From Chthonomonadaceae bacterium (GTDB taxonomy: Bacteria > Armatimonadota > Fimbriimonadia > Fimbriimonadales > Fimbriimonadaceae), in contig CP054189.1 of NCBI GenBank assembly GCA_015709495.1, positions 310,001-374,000 of the forward strand: a stretch of DNA of 64,000 bases, read 5' to 3'. A program made the translations under genes and the position numbers. Positions within the stretch are counted from its first letter, which is position 1; every line of letters begins with the position of its first letter. The notes under the pieces are model-generated. The model did not search any database. It was not told where the DNA came from and worked only from the letters and a program-made list of their open reading frames with translations. Shown in pieces: positions 1 through 7,058 of the stretch.

Positions 1-704
1 AGACGGACCAAGGACTCCTTCATATCTATGCGAAGGGGCGAGCAAAGGGCGAGGGCCAACTCACCGACTACGCATTTCTGATCTGGGGCCTGGCGAGTCT
101 GTATGAAGCCACCTTCGATGTAGCCTATCTGCGCCAAGCGAAGTCCTTGGCAGAGGAAATGATTCAAGGGTTCTGGGACTCGAAACTGGCAGGCTTTCAC
201 ATGGTGCGGGAAGGGACAGAGCACCTCCTCGCGCGACCCAAAGAGACCTACGACGGCGCGATCCCAAGCGGGAACTCCGTGGCGGCCTACGCCCTGGCGC
301 TCCTTGCTCGTTTGACGGGCGATGCTAAGCTGGAAGAGACAGCCCGCAAGACGGTGCGCGCTTTCGGCGCCGACCTTGCTCAGCGGCCCACCGCCTCGTT
401 GGGAATGGTCACGGCGCACGACCTGCTGGCAGGGGGTCAAGAGGTGGTGGTTGTGGGCGAGCCGAACGACCCCGCGACGAAGGAAATGCTCGCTCAGTTG
501 CGCACGACCTATTCACCTCGGAAGGTCGTGCTTCTCAAGACTCCCTCAAACTCCGAGGTACTGGCGGGACTCGCTGCGTTCACTTCCGACCTTTCTGCGC
601 AAGACGGCAAACCCACCGCCTACGTCTGCCGCAACTTTGCCTGCGAACTCCCAACGACCTCGCCGTTCAAGGCAAGGAGCCTACTTGAGAGGGCCGCCAA
701 GTGA
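1..704 (+). CDS. DUF255/YyaL-type thioredoxin-domain protein, C-terminal part
   Basis: Only the last ~233 residues are present; the frame is already open at base 3 and the start lies outside the window. The visible part (DYAFLIWGLASLYEATFD near residue 20, then GAIPSGNSVAAYALALL, then a Rossmann-like tail) matches the alpha/alpha-barrel and C-terminal region of the YyaL / spermatogenesis-associated protein 20 family. Those proteins carry an N-terminal thioredoxin-like domain (DUF255) fused to a glycosidase-like barrel; their biochemical role is poorly defined. The stop overlaps the next start (GTGA at 701-704), so it is probably co-transcribed with the thioredoxin-like gene. The thioredoxin part itself is not visible here. 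Confidence 0.8.
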   Translation, partial: TDQGLLHIYAKGRAKGEGQLTDYAFLIWGLASLYEATFDVAYLRQAKSLAEEMIQGFWDSKLAGFHMVREGTEHLLARPKETYDGAIPSGNSVAAYALALLARLTGDAKLEETARKTVRAFGADLAQRPTASLGMVTAHDLLAGGQEVVVVGEPNDPATKEMLAQLRTTYSPRKVVLLKTPSNSEVLAGLAAFTSDLSAQDGKPTAYVCRNFACELPTTSPFKARSLLERAAK

Positions 705-1132
705 AGAACTTCCGATTCGTTCACCTCCTTCTCGGGGCGCTCATCCTGGCGGCGGCCTTCCGGATTTGGAACGACTTTCGGCCCCTGCCTCCTTCGAATA
801 TCGTCTGGCGCACCGACTATTTTTCGGCGGTTGCGGAGGCGAAAAGGACCCACAAGCCGCTCCTCGTCGAATTCTATGCCACATGGTGTTCGGCTTGCCG
901 CTCTCTCGACCGCGGAGCGCTCCGGGATTCCAGGGTGGAGGACGCGCTCGAGAGGTTTATCGCCGTTCGCGTGGACACCGACCACGCTCCTGCCTCGCTC
1001 GGACTGCAATACAACGTGTCCGGCATTCCGGCCCTGCATGTCGTCTCACCCGATGAGAATATCCTGGCGAGTTCAATCGGCGTGATCAGCGCCAACGAGT
1101 TGCTGAACCTGCTCGAAAGGGCGCAGGAGTGA
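701..1132 (+). CDS. Membrane-anchored thioredoxin-like protein
   Basis: 143 aa starting at GTG 701, which overlaps the upstream stop by 4 nt. Residues ~4-20 are hydrophobic (VHLLLGALILAAAFRIW), a single anchor or uncleaved signal, so the domain should face the periplasm. The thioredoxin fold is indicated by LLVEFYATWCSACRSLD around residues 57-72, with active-site CSAC, and by the cis-Pro segment VSGIPALHVV near residue 108. CSAC in place of CGPC suggests a dedicated reductase or thiol carrier rather than housekeeping thioredoxin. Translational coupling to the DUF255-type gene fits a joint role in cell-envelope thiol chemistry (inference). Confidence 0.85.
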   Translation: MKNFRFVHLLLGALILAAAFRIWNDFRPLPPSNIVWRTDYFSAVAEAKRTHKPLLVEFYATWCSACRSLDRGALRDSRVEDALERFIAVRVDTDHAPASLGLQYNVSGIPALHVVSPDENILASSIGVISANELLNLLERAQE

Positions 1133-1160
1133 GGATCAACGGAATGGCTCGGTCCGGTTT

Positions 1161-1350
1161 CCTAGGCCTGAAAGGCCGCAAGCCTATAGCGAAGGCCGAA
1201 GGCCTGGAACCCGCGCCACCCTACGAGATTTCTAGCCCTGTAGGGCCGAAACTCTCCGAGCAACGGACAGCATGGCCCGATCCGTATCCCTAGGCCTGAA
1301 AGGCCGCAAGCCTAGAGCAAAGGCCGAAGGCCTGGAACCCGTGCCACCGT
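1161..1350. repeat. Two ~62-bp GGCC-rich direct repeats
   Basis: Copies start at 1161 and 1289 (128 bp apart) and differ at only a few positions over ~60 bp. Each contains palindromic pieces (CCTAGG, GGCCTGAAAGGCC, GAAGGCCGAAGGCCT) that could fold into a cruciform or RNA hairpin. The second copy ends in another CCTAGGCCT. They lie in a non-coding stretch after the thioredoxin-like gene. They resemble REP-type extragenic palindromes of this genome; whether they occur elsewhere cannot be seen from this window. Confidence 0.7.
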
Positions 1351-1520
1351 ACCATATTGCCTAGGCCTCTAGTGCGGAGACTCCGAATCCCGTCGTCGGA
1401 GCCGCAGGAGAGACGCCTACGGGAAAGGCCCCCGATTCGCTCTCCTGGTTCAAAAAGGCAAAACCTCTCCCGCTGCACCCCGCGAGTGCGCGAAGCCTGC
1501 TTCGCGCGTTGCACCCGCCG

Positions 1521-1700
1521 GCCCCGGAGCACCCCAAAACGAGTTTGGGGTGGCACCCGTGCAAAACCACCCAATCGCTCTCAACCCGCCGCCCCAGAGC
1601 ACCCCAAAACGAGTTTGGGGTGGCACCCGTGCAAAACCACCCAATCGCTCTCAACCCGCCGCCCCAGAGCACCCCAAAACAAGTTTGGGGTGGCACCCGT
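1521..1700. repeat. Tandem 70-bp repeat, 2.6 copies, each with a perfect hairpin
   Basis: Unit starts at 1521, 1591 and 1661 (third copy partial, to 1700); the period is exactly 70 bp and copies are almost identical. Every unit holds the inverted repeat ACCCCAAA-ACGAG-TTTGGGGT (at 1531, 1601 and 1671; the last has ACAAG in the loop). The array abuts a decayed RHS-like reading frame, and translations through it give only repeated nonsense peptides. There are no spacers, so this is not a CRISPR array. Confidence 0.85.
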
Positions 1701-1701
1701 G

Positions 1702-1900
1702 CGGCGTCGTACGCAATCGTGAAGGGCGGATCGTTTTTGTGAAGAACACCGGTCAGCCCTCCCACGGGGTCGAAGAAGCACTCGGTGACGTTGCCGAGCG
1801 CGTCCACCCTCGAAACCACATCGTTGCGGGCGTTGTAGACCGTGGTCGTGACGTTGTTCCGAGCATCCCGAACGGTCTCGCTGCGGCCAGACTCTATAGA
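1702..1900 (-). pseudogene. RHS/YD-repeat protein fragment
   Basis: On the minus strand from about 1900 down to 1702 the frame reads through segments such as SETVRDARNNVTTTVYN, NDVVSRVDALGNVTECF and FDPVGGLTGVLHKNDPPFTIAYDA. These are the repeated Y/N-D-A-x-G-N-x-T pattern of RHS/YD-repeat surface or toxin proteins. About 65 residues remain, without a proper start, and the frame then runs into the 70-bp hairpin repeats. It is a remnant on the host side of the integration site; the rest of the gene is not in this window. Confidence 0.55.
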
Positions 1901-1912
1901 ATGGACATGCAA

Positions 1913-1965
1913 GAAGGTGGTGGGCGGTACTGGACTTGAACCAGTGACCCCTACAGTGTCATTGT
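1913..1965 (-). repeat. Distal attachment site: displaced 3' end of tRNA-Val
   Basis: 53 bp matching 32964-33016 with two mismatches. It contains the encoded CCA (1918-1920, minus strand), acceptor and T-arm strands and the anticodon arm of tRNA-Val, and breaks off at 1965; the 5' half of the tRNA is absent. A 22-bp core (1944-1965) is identical to 32995-33016. The two mismatches are paired T-stem positions (CTGG/CCAG here, CAGG/CCTG in the intact gene), so both versions still fold. I read this as the original host tRNA 3' end, displaced when the element restored the gene with its own copy. Confidence 0.85.
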
Positions 1966-2188
1966 CGTTCGTGGCGGTTCCCGAGTTCAAAAGTTAGCGC
2001 CGCTCTGCTCCTCCCGGAACCTGAGTGCGCCCCGGGCCACCTGGTTAGGGTTAGCAGATAGGGTTAGCGATCCTGCTGGAGACGTCGATCCCGCTCCCCG
2101 AGCGAAGCGTCAAAGCCCGACAGACTGACCCGACTGTATTCTCCCAGATCATAAACGGACTGCTCAAGCAGGAAACTGGACCGATTCG

Positions 2189-2197
2189 TGGTATAAT
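2189..2197 (+). promoter_or_regulatory. Extended -10 promoter for the Hsp70/FtsK operon
   Basis: TGGTATAAT fits TGnTATAAT exactly, with no good -35 at the usual distance. Transcription from about 2204 would give a ~100-nt leader before the GrpE-like start at 2303. The stretch 1966-2302, between the attachment site and this operon, holds no gene; it also carries two AGGGTTAGC direct repeats (near 2046 and 2060) that could be recombinase arm sites or something else. Confidence 0.5.
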
Positions 2198-2236
2198 CGG
2201 GATGTTCGCGGCATATTGAAGGGGATGCCGCAGTTG

Positions 2237-2289
2237 CTCGCTGGGGCTCGGAGGGATATGCGCGCTTGTAGCGCGAGTTAACCAGCGAG
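2237..2289 (+). promoter_or_regulatory. Nested hairpin in the leader of the chaperone operon
   Basis: Perfect outer inverted repeat CTCGCTGG (2237-2244) / CCAGCGAG (2282-2289) enclosing CGCGC-TTGTA-GCGCG (2261-2275). It ends 13 nt before the ATG at 2303, so it would sit next to or over the ribosome-binding region. It may be a regulator-binding site or a translation-controlling structure. It does not match the CIRCE operator. Confidence 0.4.
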
Positions 2290-2302
2290 ACCGAGGGCAG
2301 TA

Positions 2303-2857
2303 ATGAGCGAGGAAGCCGCAACCGCATGCGAACCCGATCTCAACAGATCGGAGCCGGAAGAAAGTAGTGACCAAGACGTGATCGAGGGGCTGAAGGCCCT
2401 CGATGCCCGCTTGGACAAGTTGACCTCCCAGTTTGACGCGAAGATCAGGTTTGACTCCGCGAAGGAAGCCGCATTTGATCGGCTTTATCGGGATCTCGAT
2501 GAGCATCGAGAGGGGGCTGACTTTGCACATAAACAGGGTCTTGTGACTTCTCTGCTTTCCATGTACGACAGGATTGGCGAAATGCTGAAGGCCGCATCGG
2601 TTGACCCGCATCGAGCGGACCTCGGGAATCTGCAACAGGACATTGTCGATGCGCTACGCATGGAGGAGATTGAGCTGATTGAGCCTGAGACGCGCCTCAA
2701 TTTGAAGACGATGCAGACTCTTGAGGTGTTATCCGCCGCATCCCAGGAAGACGACGGCGTGATTGCCGCGATCCATCGACAGGGCTTTGCAAAGCGAGGA
2801 CGTGTGCTAAGAGCGCAAACCGTCAGCATTTACAAGTTTCAGCAACCCACAGACTGA
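2303..2857 (+). CDS. GrpE-like nucleotide exchange factor
   Basis: 184 aa. An acidic N-terminus and heptad-like helix (residues ~25-60) lead into AFDRLYRDLDEHREG, then a helical segment with LLSMYDRIGEML, and the tail GFAKRGRVLRAQTVSIYKF. That tail resembles the end of the GrpE beta-wing domain (G-x-x-x-x-x-R-V-L-R-x-A-x-V-x-V). GrpE releases ADP from Hsp70. It sits 15 nt upstream of the first of two Hsp70-like genes, which supports the call. It is divergent, so it is probably specific for the element's own Hsp70s rather than a housekeeping GrpE. Confidence 0.75.
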   Translation: MSEEAATACEPDLNRSEPEESSDQDVIEGLKALDARLDKLTSQFDAKIRFDSAKEAAFDRLYRDLDEHREGADFAHKQGLVTSLLSMYDRIGEMLKAASVDPHRADLGNLQQDIVDALRMEEIELIEPETRLNLKTMQTLEVLSAASQEDDGVIAAIHRQGFAKRGRVLRAQTVSIYKFQQPTD

Positions 2858-2872
2858 ATCGGAACAAGCCAT

Positions 2873-4564
2873 ATGGCAGTTATTGGTATCGACCTTGGGA
2901 CATCGACGAGCGTTGTCGCATGGCTGAATGGTATGGGAAAGCCGGCGGTGCTCACGAACGCCGAAGGCGACCCCTCAACCCCTTCGGTCGTCTTCTTTGA
3001 GGGTCCGAATAACAAAGTCGTCGGTAGGGTTGCCAAACAAAACGCTATCGTTTACGAAGGGCAAATAGTCGAATGCGTAAAAGGCGCGATGGGGAAGGAC
3101 CTCAATTGGACGTTCTTCGGCGAGTCGTACACTGTTGAGCAGGTGGCTGCTCTTATTCTGAAGAAACTTGCCTCCGACGCGGAGTTGGCTCTAAAGGAGC
3201 CCATCGAAGGGGTCGTCATTACTGTGCCTGCGTGTTTTGGCGGTGCTGAGCGAAACGCTACCCGCAACGCTGCAAGTATCGCCGGGCTCTGCGTCCTAGG
3301 GATACTGGATGAGCCTCTTGCCGCAGCAATCGCCTACGGGTTTGGGAGGCAGGACGCCAAGGAGGCACGTCGAACCACTCTGGTTTACCACCTGGGCGGT
3401 GGCACGTTTGACGTGGCGATGATGCGGTTAGACGGCAGTGAATTCTCGGTGCTGTGGACGGACGGGGACCGTTCGCTAGGTGGCCGAAATTGGGACGAGC
3501 GGATTGTGAAGCATATTTCCGGGGAACTCGAGAAGGCGCACGGCGAATTCCCGATGGACGATTCCGCCGTGAGACAAGAAATTTGGCTAAGGGCTGAAAT
3601 ATTAAAGAAGCAGTTGAGTATTGCCGAGAGTTCGCCCATCGTGTGCCGGATGGGTGAGGACAGCGTCAAGGTTGAGATAAGCCGTGAGAAGTTCGACGAG
3701 TTGACCGCTGACCTGCTTGAACGCACCAAGGACATTACCGAAGGGGTCGTTCGGAAGCTGCGGGAGAACGAAACGCTGCCGGGGGGCTGGGACGATGTCG
3801 ATGAAATCTTTCTTGTGGGCGGTTCCACTAGAATGCGCCAGGTCAAGTCGATGTTGCATGAGCTGACGGGGAAGGAGCCCGTTGCCTTTGATCAGGACAG
3901 AGTGATTGCTTACGGCGCGGCGATATACGCCGTAGAGCGTCTTCTCCAGAAGCCCATGGAATTCTGGCAAAAGACGAACGGCAGTTTTGAAGCTCCAGTG
4001 CCTCCGAGTCCCATAAGGGGTTATGAGGCTGAAGAACGGATAAGCCCTGACGCCGGGTTGACCAACGCGGCACACAAGCCTGCCTCAAGCTGTTCATTTT
4101 CACTTGGCATTCAGATGGTCGATGAGTCGGGCAAGCCGTGGAATTCTATTCTTATGGGCCGCGGCACTCTTCTACCTGCAAGGCAAGTGCGGTTGTTTAC
4201 CACAACCCACGATGGTCAGCGAGCAATTGAGGGGAAGTTGTTTGAAGGCGAGAACGCCGATCCTGCCCATTGTGTAGCCTTAGGTGACTTTGCGATCACT
4301 TTACCGCCAGGACTGCCTGTGGGGGCACCAGTTGATGTTACGTTCGAGATCACGGACGAAGCAGATGTCAGGATCGCATGGAAGGAGCTAACCGGAGGCC
4401 GGTCTGGCGAGTACATTGTCTCTCGGGGGGCACCTATCGAGCACAGGATCGATAGAGGCCCGCGAACCATTACAACCGGAGAGAGCCTCTCCGGCATGGG
4501 CGCAGGTAAGCAATTGTTTTTCCATCGCGTTACTCGCTGGCTCCGAAAGAGCGGAGGAGGATAG
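2873..4564 (+). CDS. Hsp70/DnaK-like chaperone A, catalytic Asp replaced by His
   Basis: 563 aa. Hsp70 ATPase-domain motifs are clear: GIDLGTSTSVVAW (residues 4-16), the linking Lys region VECVKGAMGKD, ILDEPLAAAIAYGFG, LGGGTFDV and LVGGSTRM. In the second phosphate loop the usual Y/F-D-LGGGTFD reads YHLGGGTFD: His173 (codon CAC at 3389-3391) replaces an Asp that helps position Mg-ATP in Hsp70s. The neighbouring paralogue keeps Asp at the same residue number. After a ~50-residue linker comes a short beta-rich region (ITLPPGLPVGAPVDVTFEI) like the Hsp70 substrate-binding beta domain. The alpha-helical lid is missing (DnaK is ~640 aa). Probably a weak or inactive ATPase partner in a pair (inference). 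Confidence 0.9.
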   Translation: MAVIGIDLGTSTSVVAWLNGMGKPAVLTNAEGDPSTPSVVFFEGPNNKVVGRVAKQNAIVYEGQIVECVKGAMGKDLNWTFFGESYTVEQVAALILKKLASDAELALKEPIEGVVITVPACFGGAERNATRNAASIAGLCVLGILDEPLAAAIAYGFGRQDAKEARRTTLVYHLGGGTFDVAMMRLDGSEFSVLWTDGDRSLGGRNWDERIVKHISGELEKAHGEFPMDDSAVRQEIWLRAEILKKQLSIAESSPIVCRMGEDSVKVEISREKFDELTADLLERTKDITEGVVRKLRENETLPGGWDDVDEIFLVGGSTRMRQVKSMLHELTGKEPVAFDQDRVIAYGAAIYAVERLLQKPMEFWQKTNGSFEAPVPPSPIRGYEAEERISPDAGLTNAAHKPASSCSFSLGIQMVDESGKPWNSILMGRGTLLPARQVRLFTTTHDGQRAIEGKLFEGENADPAHCVALGDFAITLPPGLPVGAPVDVTFEITDEADVRIAWKELTGGRSGEYIVSRGAPIEHRIDRGPRTITTGESLSGMGAGKQLFFHRVTRWLRKSGGG

Positions 4565-4568
4565 AAGA

Positions 4569-6143
4569 ATGGCAGTAATCGGTATCGACCTTGGAACGAC
4601 GATAAGCGTCGTCGCACACCTGAATGAGCACGGTAAACCTGAGGTTCTCTCGAACGCAGAAGGTGATCAGCTCACTCCGTCGGTGGTCTATTTCGAGGGC
4701 CCGACGAACAAGGTCGTTGGCAGCGTTGCCAAGCAAAATGCCATTGCCCATGAGGGTCAAGTTGTCGAGTGCGTCAAGAACGCAATGGGCAAGGATCTGA
4801 AGTGGACTTTTTTCGGGGAAGAGCATACGCCGGAGTACATTTCCGCAATCATTCTTCGAAAGCTCAAAGAGGATGCAGAGCTTGCCCTAGATGAGCCGGT
4901 AGAGGGCGCTGTTATCACCGTGCCCGCTATTTTCGGTGATGCAGAGCGAAGTGCAACACGCAACGCTGGAACGATCGCTGGCCTGAATATCCTCGGTATC
5001 CTTGACGAGCCTGTTGCGGCAGCGATTGCCTATGGTTTCGGCCGTCGTGGGGCGCCTGGCGAAGAGCGGACCATCATGGTTTACGATCTCGGCGGAGGCA
5101 CATTTGACGTTACCGTAATGAGACTGAAGGACGGAGAGTTCTCAATGCTCTGGACTGATGGCGACCGCTCGTTGGGAGGCCGAAAGTGGGACGAACGAAT
5201 CATGAAGCACGTCTCAGAGGAATTTGAGAGGGCAAACGACTTGTATCCGATGGACGATCCCGGAACTCGCCAGGATCTCTGGAATAAGGCTGAAGTATCC
5301 AAGAAGCAAATCAGTAAAGTTGACTCTTCGCCTATCGTTTGCCAGATGGGTGGACAGAGCGCGAAGGTTGAACTCACCCGTGAGAAGTTCGATGAGATCA
5401 CTTCGGACCTGCTTGAGCTTACCAAGAACACGACGGAGGAGGTCATTCGCAAACTTGGTGAAAACAACACCTTGCCCAATGGCTGGGAAGATATCGATGA
5501 AATACTACTCGTCGGCGGATCAACGCGGATGCCCCAAGTGGCAGAAATGCTCCGCGCCTTGACGGGAAAAGAACCAAAGGTTTTCGAGCAAGACAAAGCT
5601 GTTGCCCAAGGAGCTGCTATCTATGCAGTAGAACGGATCTTGAACAGTGAGCAGGGCTCTGTGTCGGACGCATCAATCGCGAATATTCCGGATATCGTGA
5701 AGGAGACCATTGCTCGGACCGAGATTCAACGAGTCTGCTCTTTCGCAATTGGCGTCATCGCGCTAAACCAGCAACGGCAGGAAGAGAATGACCTTCTCGT
5801 ACCACGAAACTCGAAGCTACCTTTCTCTACGACCAAGAGATACTCGACTTCCTGTGACAACCAGATCGAGCTGCTTCTCGAAATCATGGAAGGCGACAGC
5901 AAGGATCGAAACCTGTGTATCAAGCTAGGCGAGGGCCGGATCACCGGAATACCACCAAACCTGCCGGAAGGGTCCCCAGTAGACGTCTCAATCGGACTGG
6001 ATGACGAAAGCTTGATGGTCGTCAAAGCCCGAGAGCTCACTTATGGAAAGTCCGTGGAGTTTGTAGTCAAGCGCGCGACTGGCCTCACGGATGAGGAAGT
6101 ACAAGATCACAGGTCCAGGCTCACGATGGAGGCAATCAGCTGA
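4569..6143 (+). CDS. Hsp70/DnaK-like chaperone B, intact ATPase motifs
   Basis: 524 aa from ATG 4569, chosen because MAVIGIDLGTT matches the paralogue's start and GGAGGAGG lies just upstream at ~4553-4560. The motifs are GIDLGTTISVVAHL, VECVKNAMGKD, ILDEPVAAAIAYGFG, MVYDLGGGTFDVTVM (Asp173 present) and LLVGGSTRMPQV. The ATPase domain is highly similar to chaperone A, so the two arose by duplication. The C-terminal half diverges more; it has a short beta-domain segment (GRITGIPPNLPEGSPVDV) and no lid. It lies 4 nt after gene A. Cytoplasmic; likely the active ATPase of the pair. Confidence 0.92.
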   Translation: MAVIGIDLGTTISVVAHLNEHGKPEVLSNAEGDQLTPSVVYFEGPTNKVVGSVAKQNAIAHEGQVVECVKNAMGKDLKWTFFGEEHTPEYISAIILRKLKEDAELALDEPVEGAVITVPAIFGDAERSATRNAGTIAGLNILGILDEPVAAAIAYGFGRRGAPGEERTIMVYDLGGGTFDVTVMRLKDGEFSMLWTDGDRSLGGRKWDERIMKHVSEEFERANDLYPMDDPGTRQDLWNKAEVSKKQISKVDSSPIVCQMGGQSAKVELTREKFDEITSDLLELTKNTTEEVIRKLGENNTLPNGWEDIDEILLVGGSTRMPQVAEMLRALTGKEPKVFEQDKAVAQGAAIYAVERILNSEQGSVSDASIANIPDIVKETIARTEIQRVCSFAIGVIALNQQRQEENDLLVPRNSKLPFSTTKRYSTSCDNQIELLLEIMEGDSKDRNLCIKLGEGRITGIPPNLPEGSPVDVSIGLDDESLMVVKARELTYGKSVEFVVKRATGLTDEEVQDHRSRLTMEAIS

Positions 6144-6149
6144 GGCCAC

Positions 6150-7058
6150 ATGAGCACTGACGGCCAAGATCACGCGGCGACTTTTCGCTCATATGAAAAG
6201 CACATTAAGGCGTGCTTCAAGTTTCTGCGCGAGAATTCCATTGTATCTTGCCAGACGCCGCCTGACATCTTCGCATTTTTGGGATTGGCACCGCCTGACA
6301 AGCCTACCGATGAACTGCTGTCTCGGCAAAAACACAATTTAGAAGATAAGCTGAGGAAACTCGCAAAGTCTCATTCGGAGAGCGTTAATACGGCAAGAAC
6401 GGCGATGAACATTGCCGCAAGAATTCTTGGGGACCCGGACCTAATTCAAGAATATCTTCACTGGAGAACGAAGCCGCCGGAAGATACTGGCAAGGGAAAA
6501 GAGCCCGAACCTGAAGCGGGCCCCAGGAGTAGACGTTGGATCTATATCGCGATAGCGGGCGTAATCTGTGTTTCTCTTGCATTTGCGTCTCGCTTTATGT
6601 CAACAGATGACGCCAAACCTCAGCCTCCAGCCTGGGTAAGCAATGTCCGCCAGCTCCTAAATGACTCTCAGGAATCGGCTGTACAGGCAAAGAGCAATTA
6701 CTTCAACTACGTAAGTGGCATCTTTAACAAGGAGCCTCGCGAGAAGCTCCAACTCATTCAAGCCGAAGGTCTTTCGCAGCTTGATCAATCAGAAAAGGGA
6801 GTCTTGAAGGCGCTGCAGATTGCTGACCGCCATCCAACTCAACGCGATTTGCTAACACCAGAGAACCTGGCGACGGCTCACGACATACTGGCGCGGTGCA
6901 AGGCACTCCGTGGCCAGTCCTATAGGAACGAACGGACTACTTTGGAGGCATTGATGCCGAGGTTGGATCCTGAAACCCAGAAGATGATAAGGAGCAACCT
7001 CAGTATGTACGATCGAATCGGCACTTCAGGCTATCCAGTATGGAGGGCACGGCAGTAA
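6150..7058 (+). CDS. Membrane-anchored J-like co-chaperone lacking HPD
   Basis: 302 aa. Residues ~38-105 follow the J-domain pattern: DIFAFLGLAPP (like DYYxxLGV), a basic helix EDKLRKLAKS, then TARTAMNIAARILGDPDL (like INEAYEVLSDPE). At the loop where J-proteins have His-Pro-Asp this reads KSHSES (residues ~72-77), so the ATPase-stimulating tripeptide is absent. One transmembrane helix follows at ~130-148 (WIYIAIAGVICVSLAFA), then a ~150-residue helical domain on the far side. Position directly after two Hsp70s supports a co-chaperone or Hsp70-tethering role. The J assignment is by pattern only. Confidence 0.55.
   Translation: MSTDGQDHAATFRSYEKHIKACFKFLRENSIVSCQTPPDIFAFLGLAPPDKPTDELLSRQKHNLEDKLRKLAKSHSESVNTARTAMNIAARILGDPDLIQEYLHWRTKPPEDTGKGKEPEPEAGPRSRRWIYIAIAGVICVSLAFASRFMSTDDAKPQPPAWVSNVRQLLNDSQESAVQAKSNYFNYVSGIFNKEPREKLQLIQAEGLSQLDQSEKGVLKALQIADRHPTQRDLLTPENLATAHDILARCKALRGQSYRNERTTLEALMPRLDPETQKMIRSNLSMYDRIGTSGYPVWRARQ

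Noticed and set aside
1521-1700. CRISPR-like array
   Set aside because: The 70-bp units are contiguous and fully repeated, with no unique spacers and no cas genes nearby.
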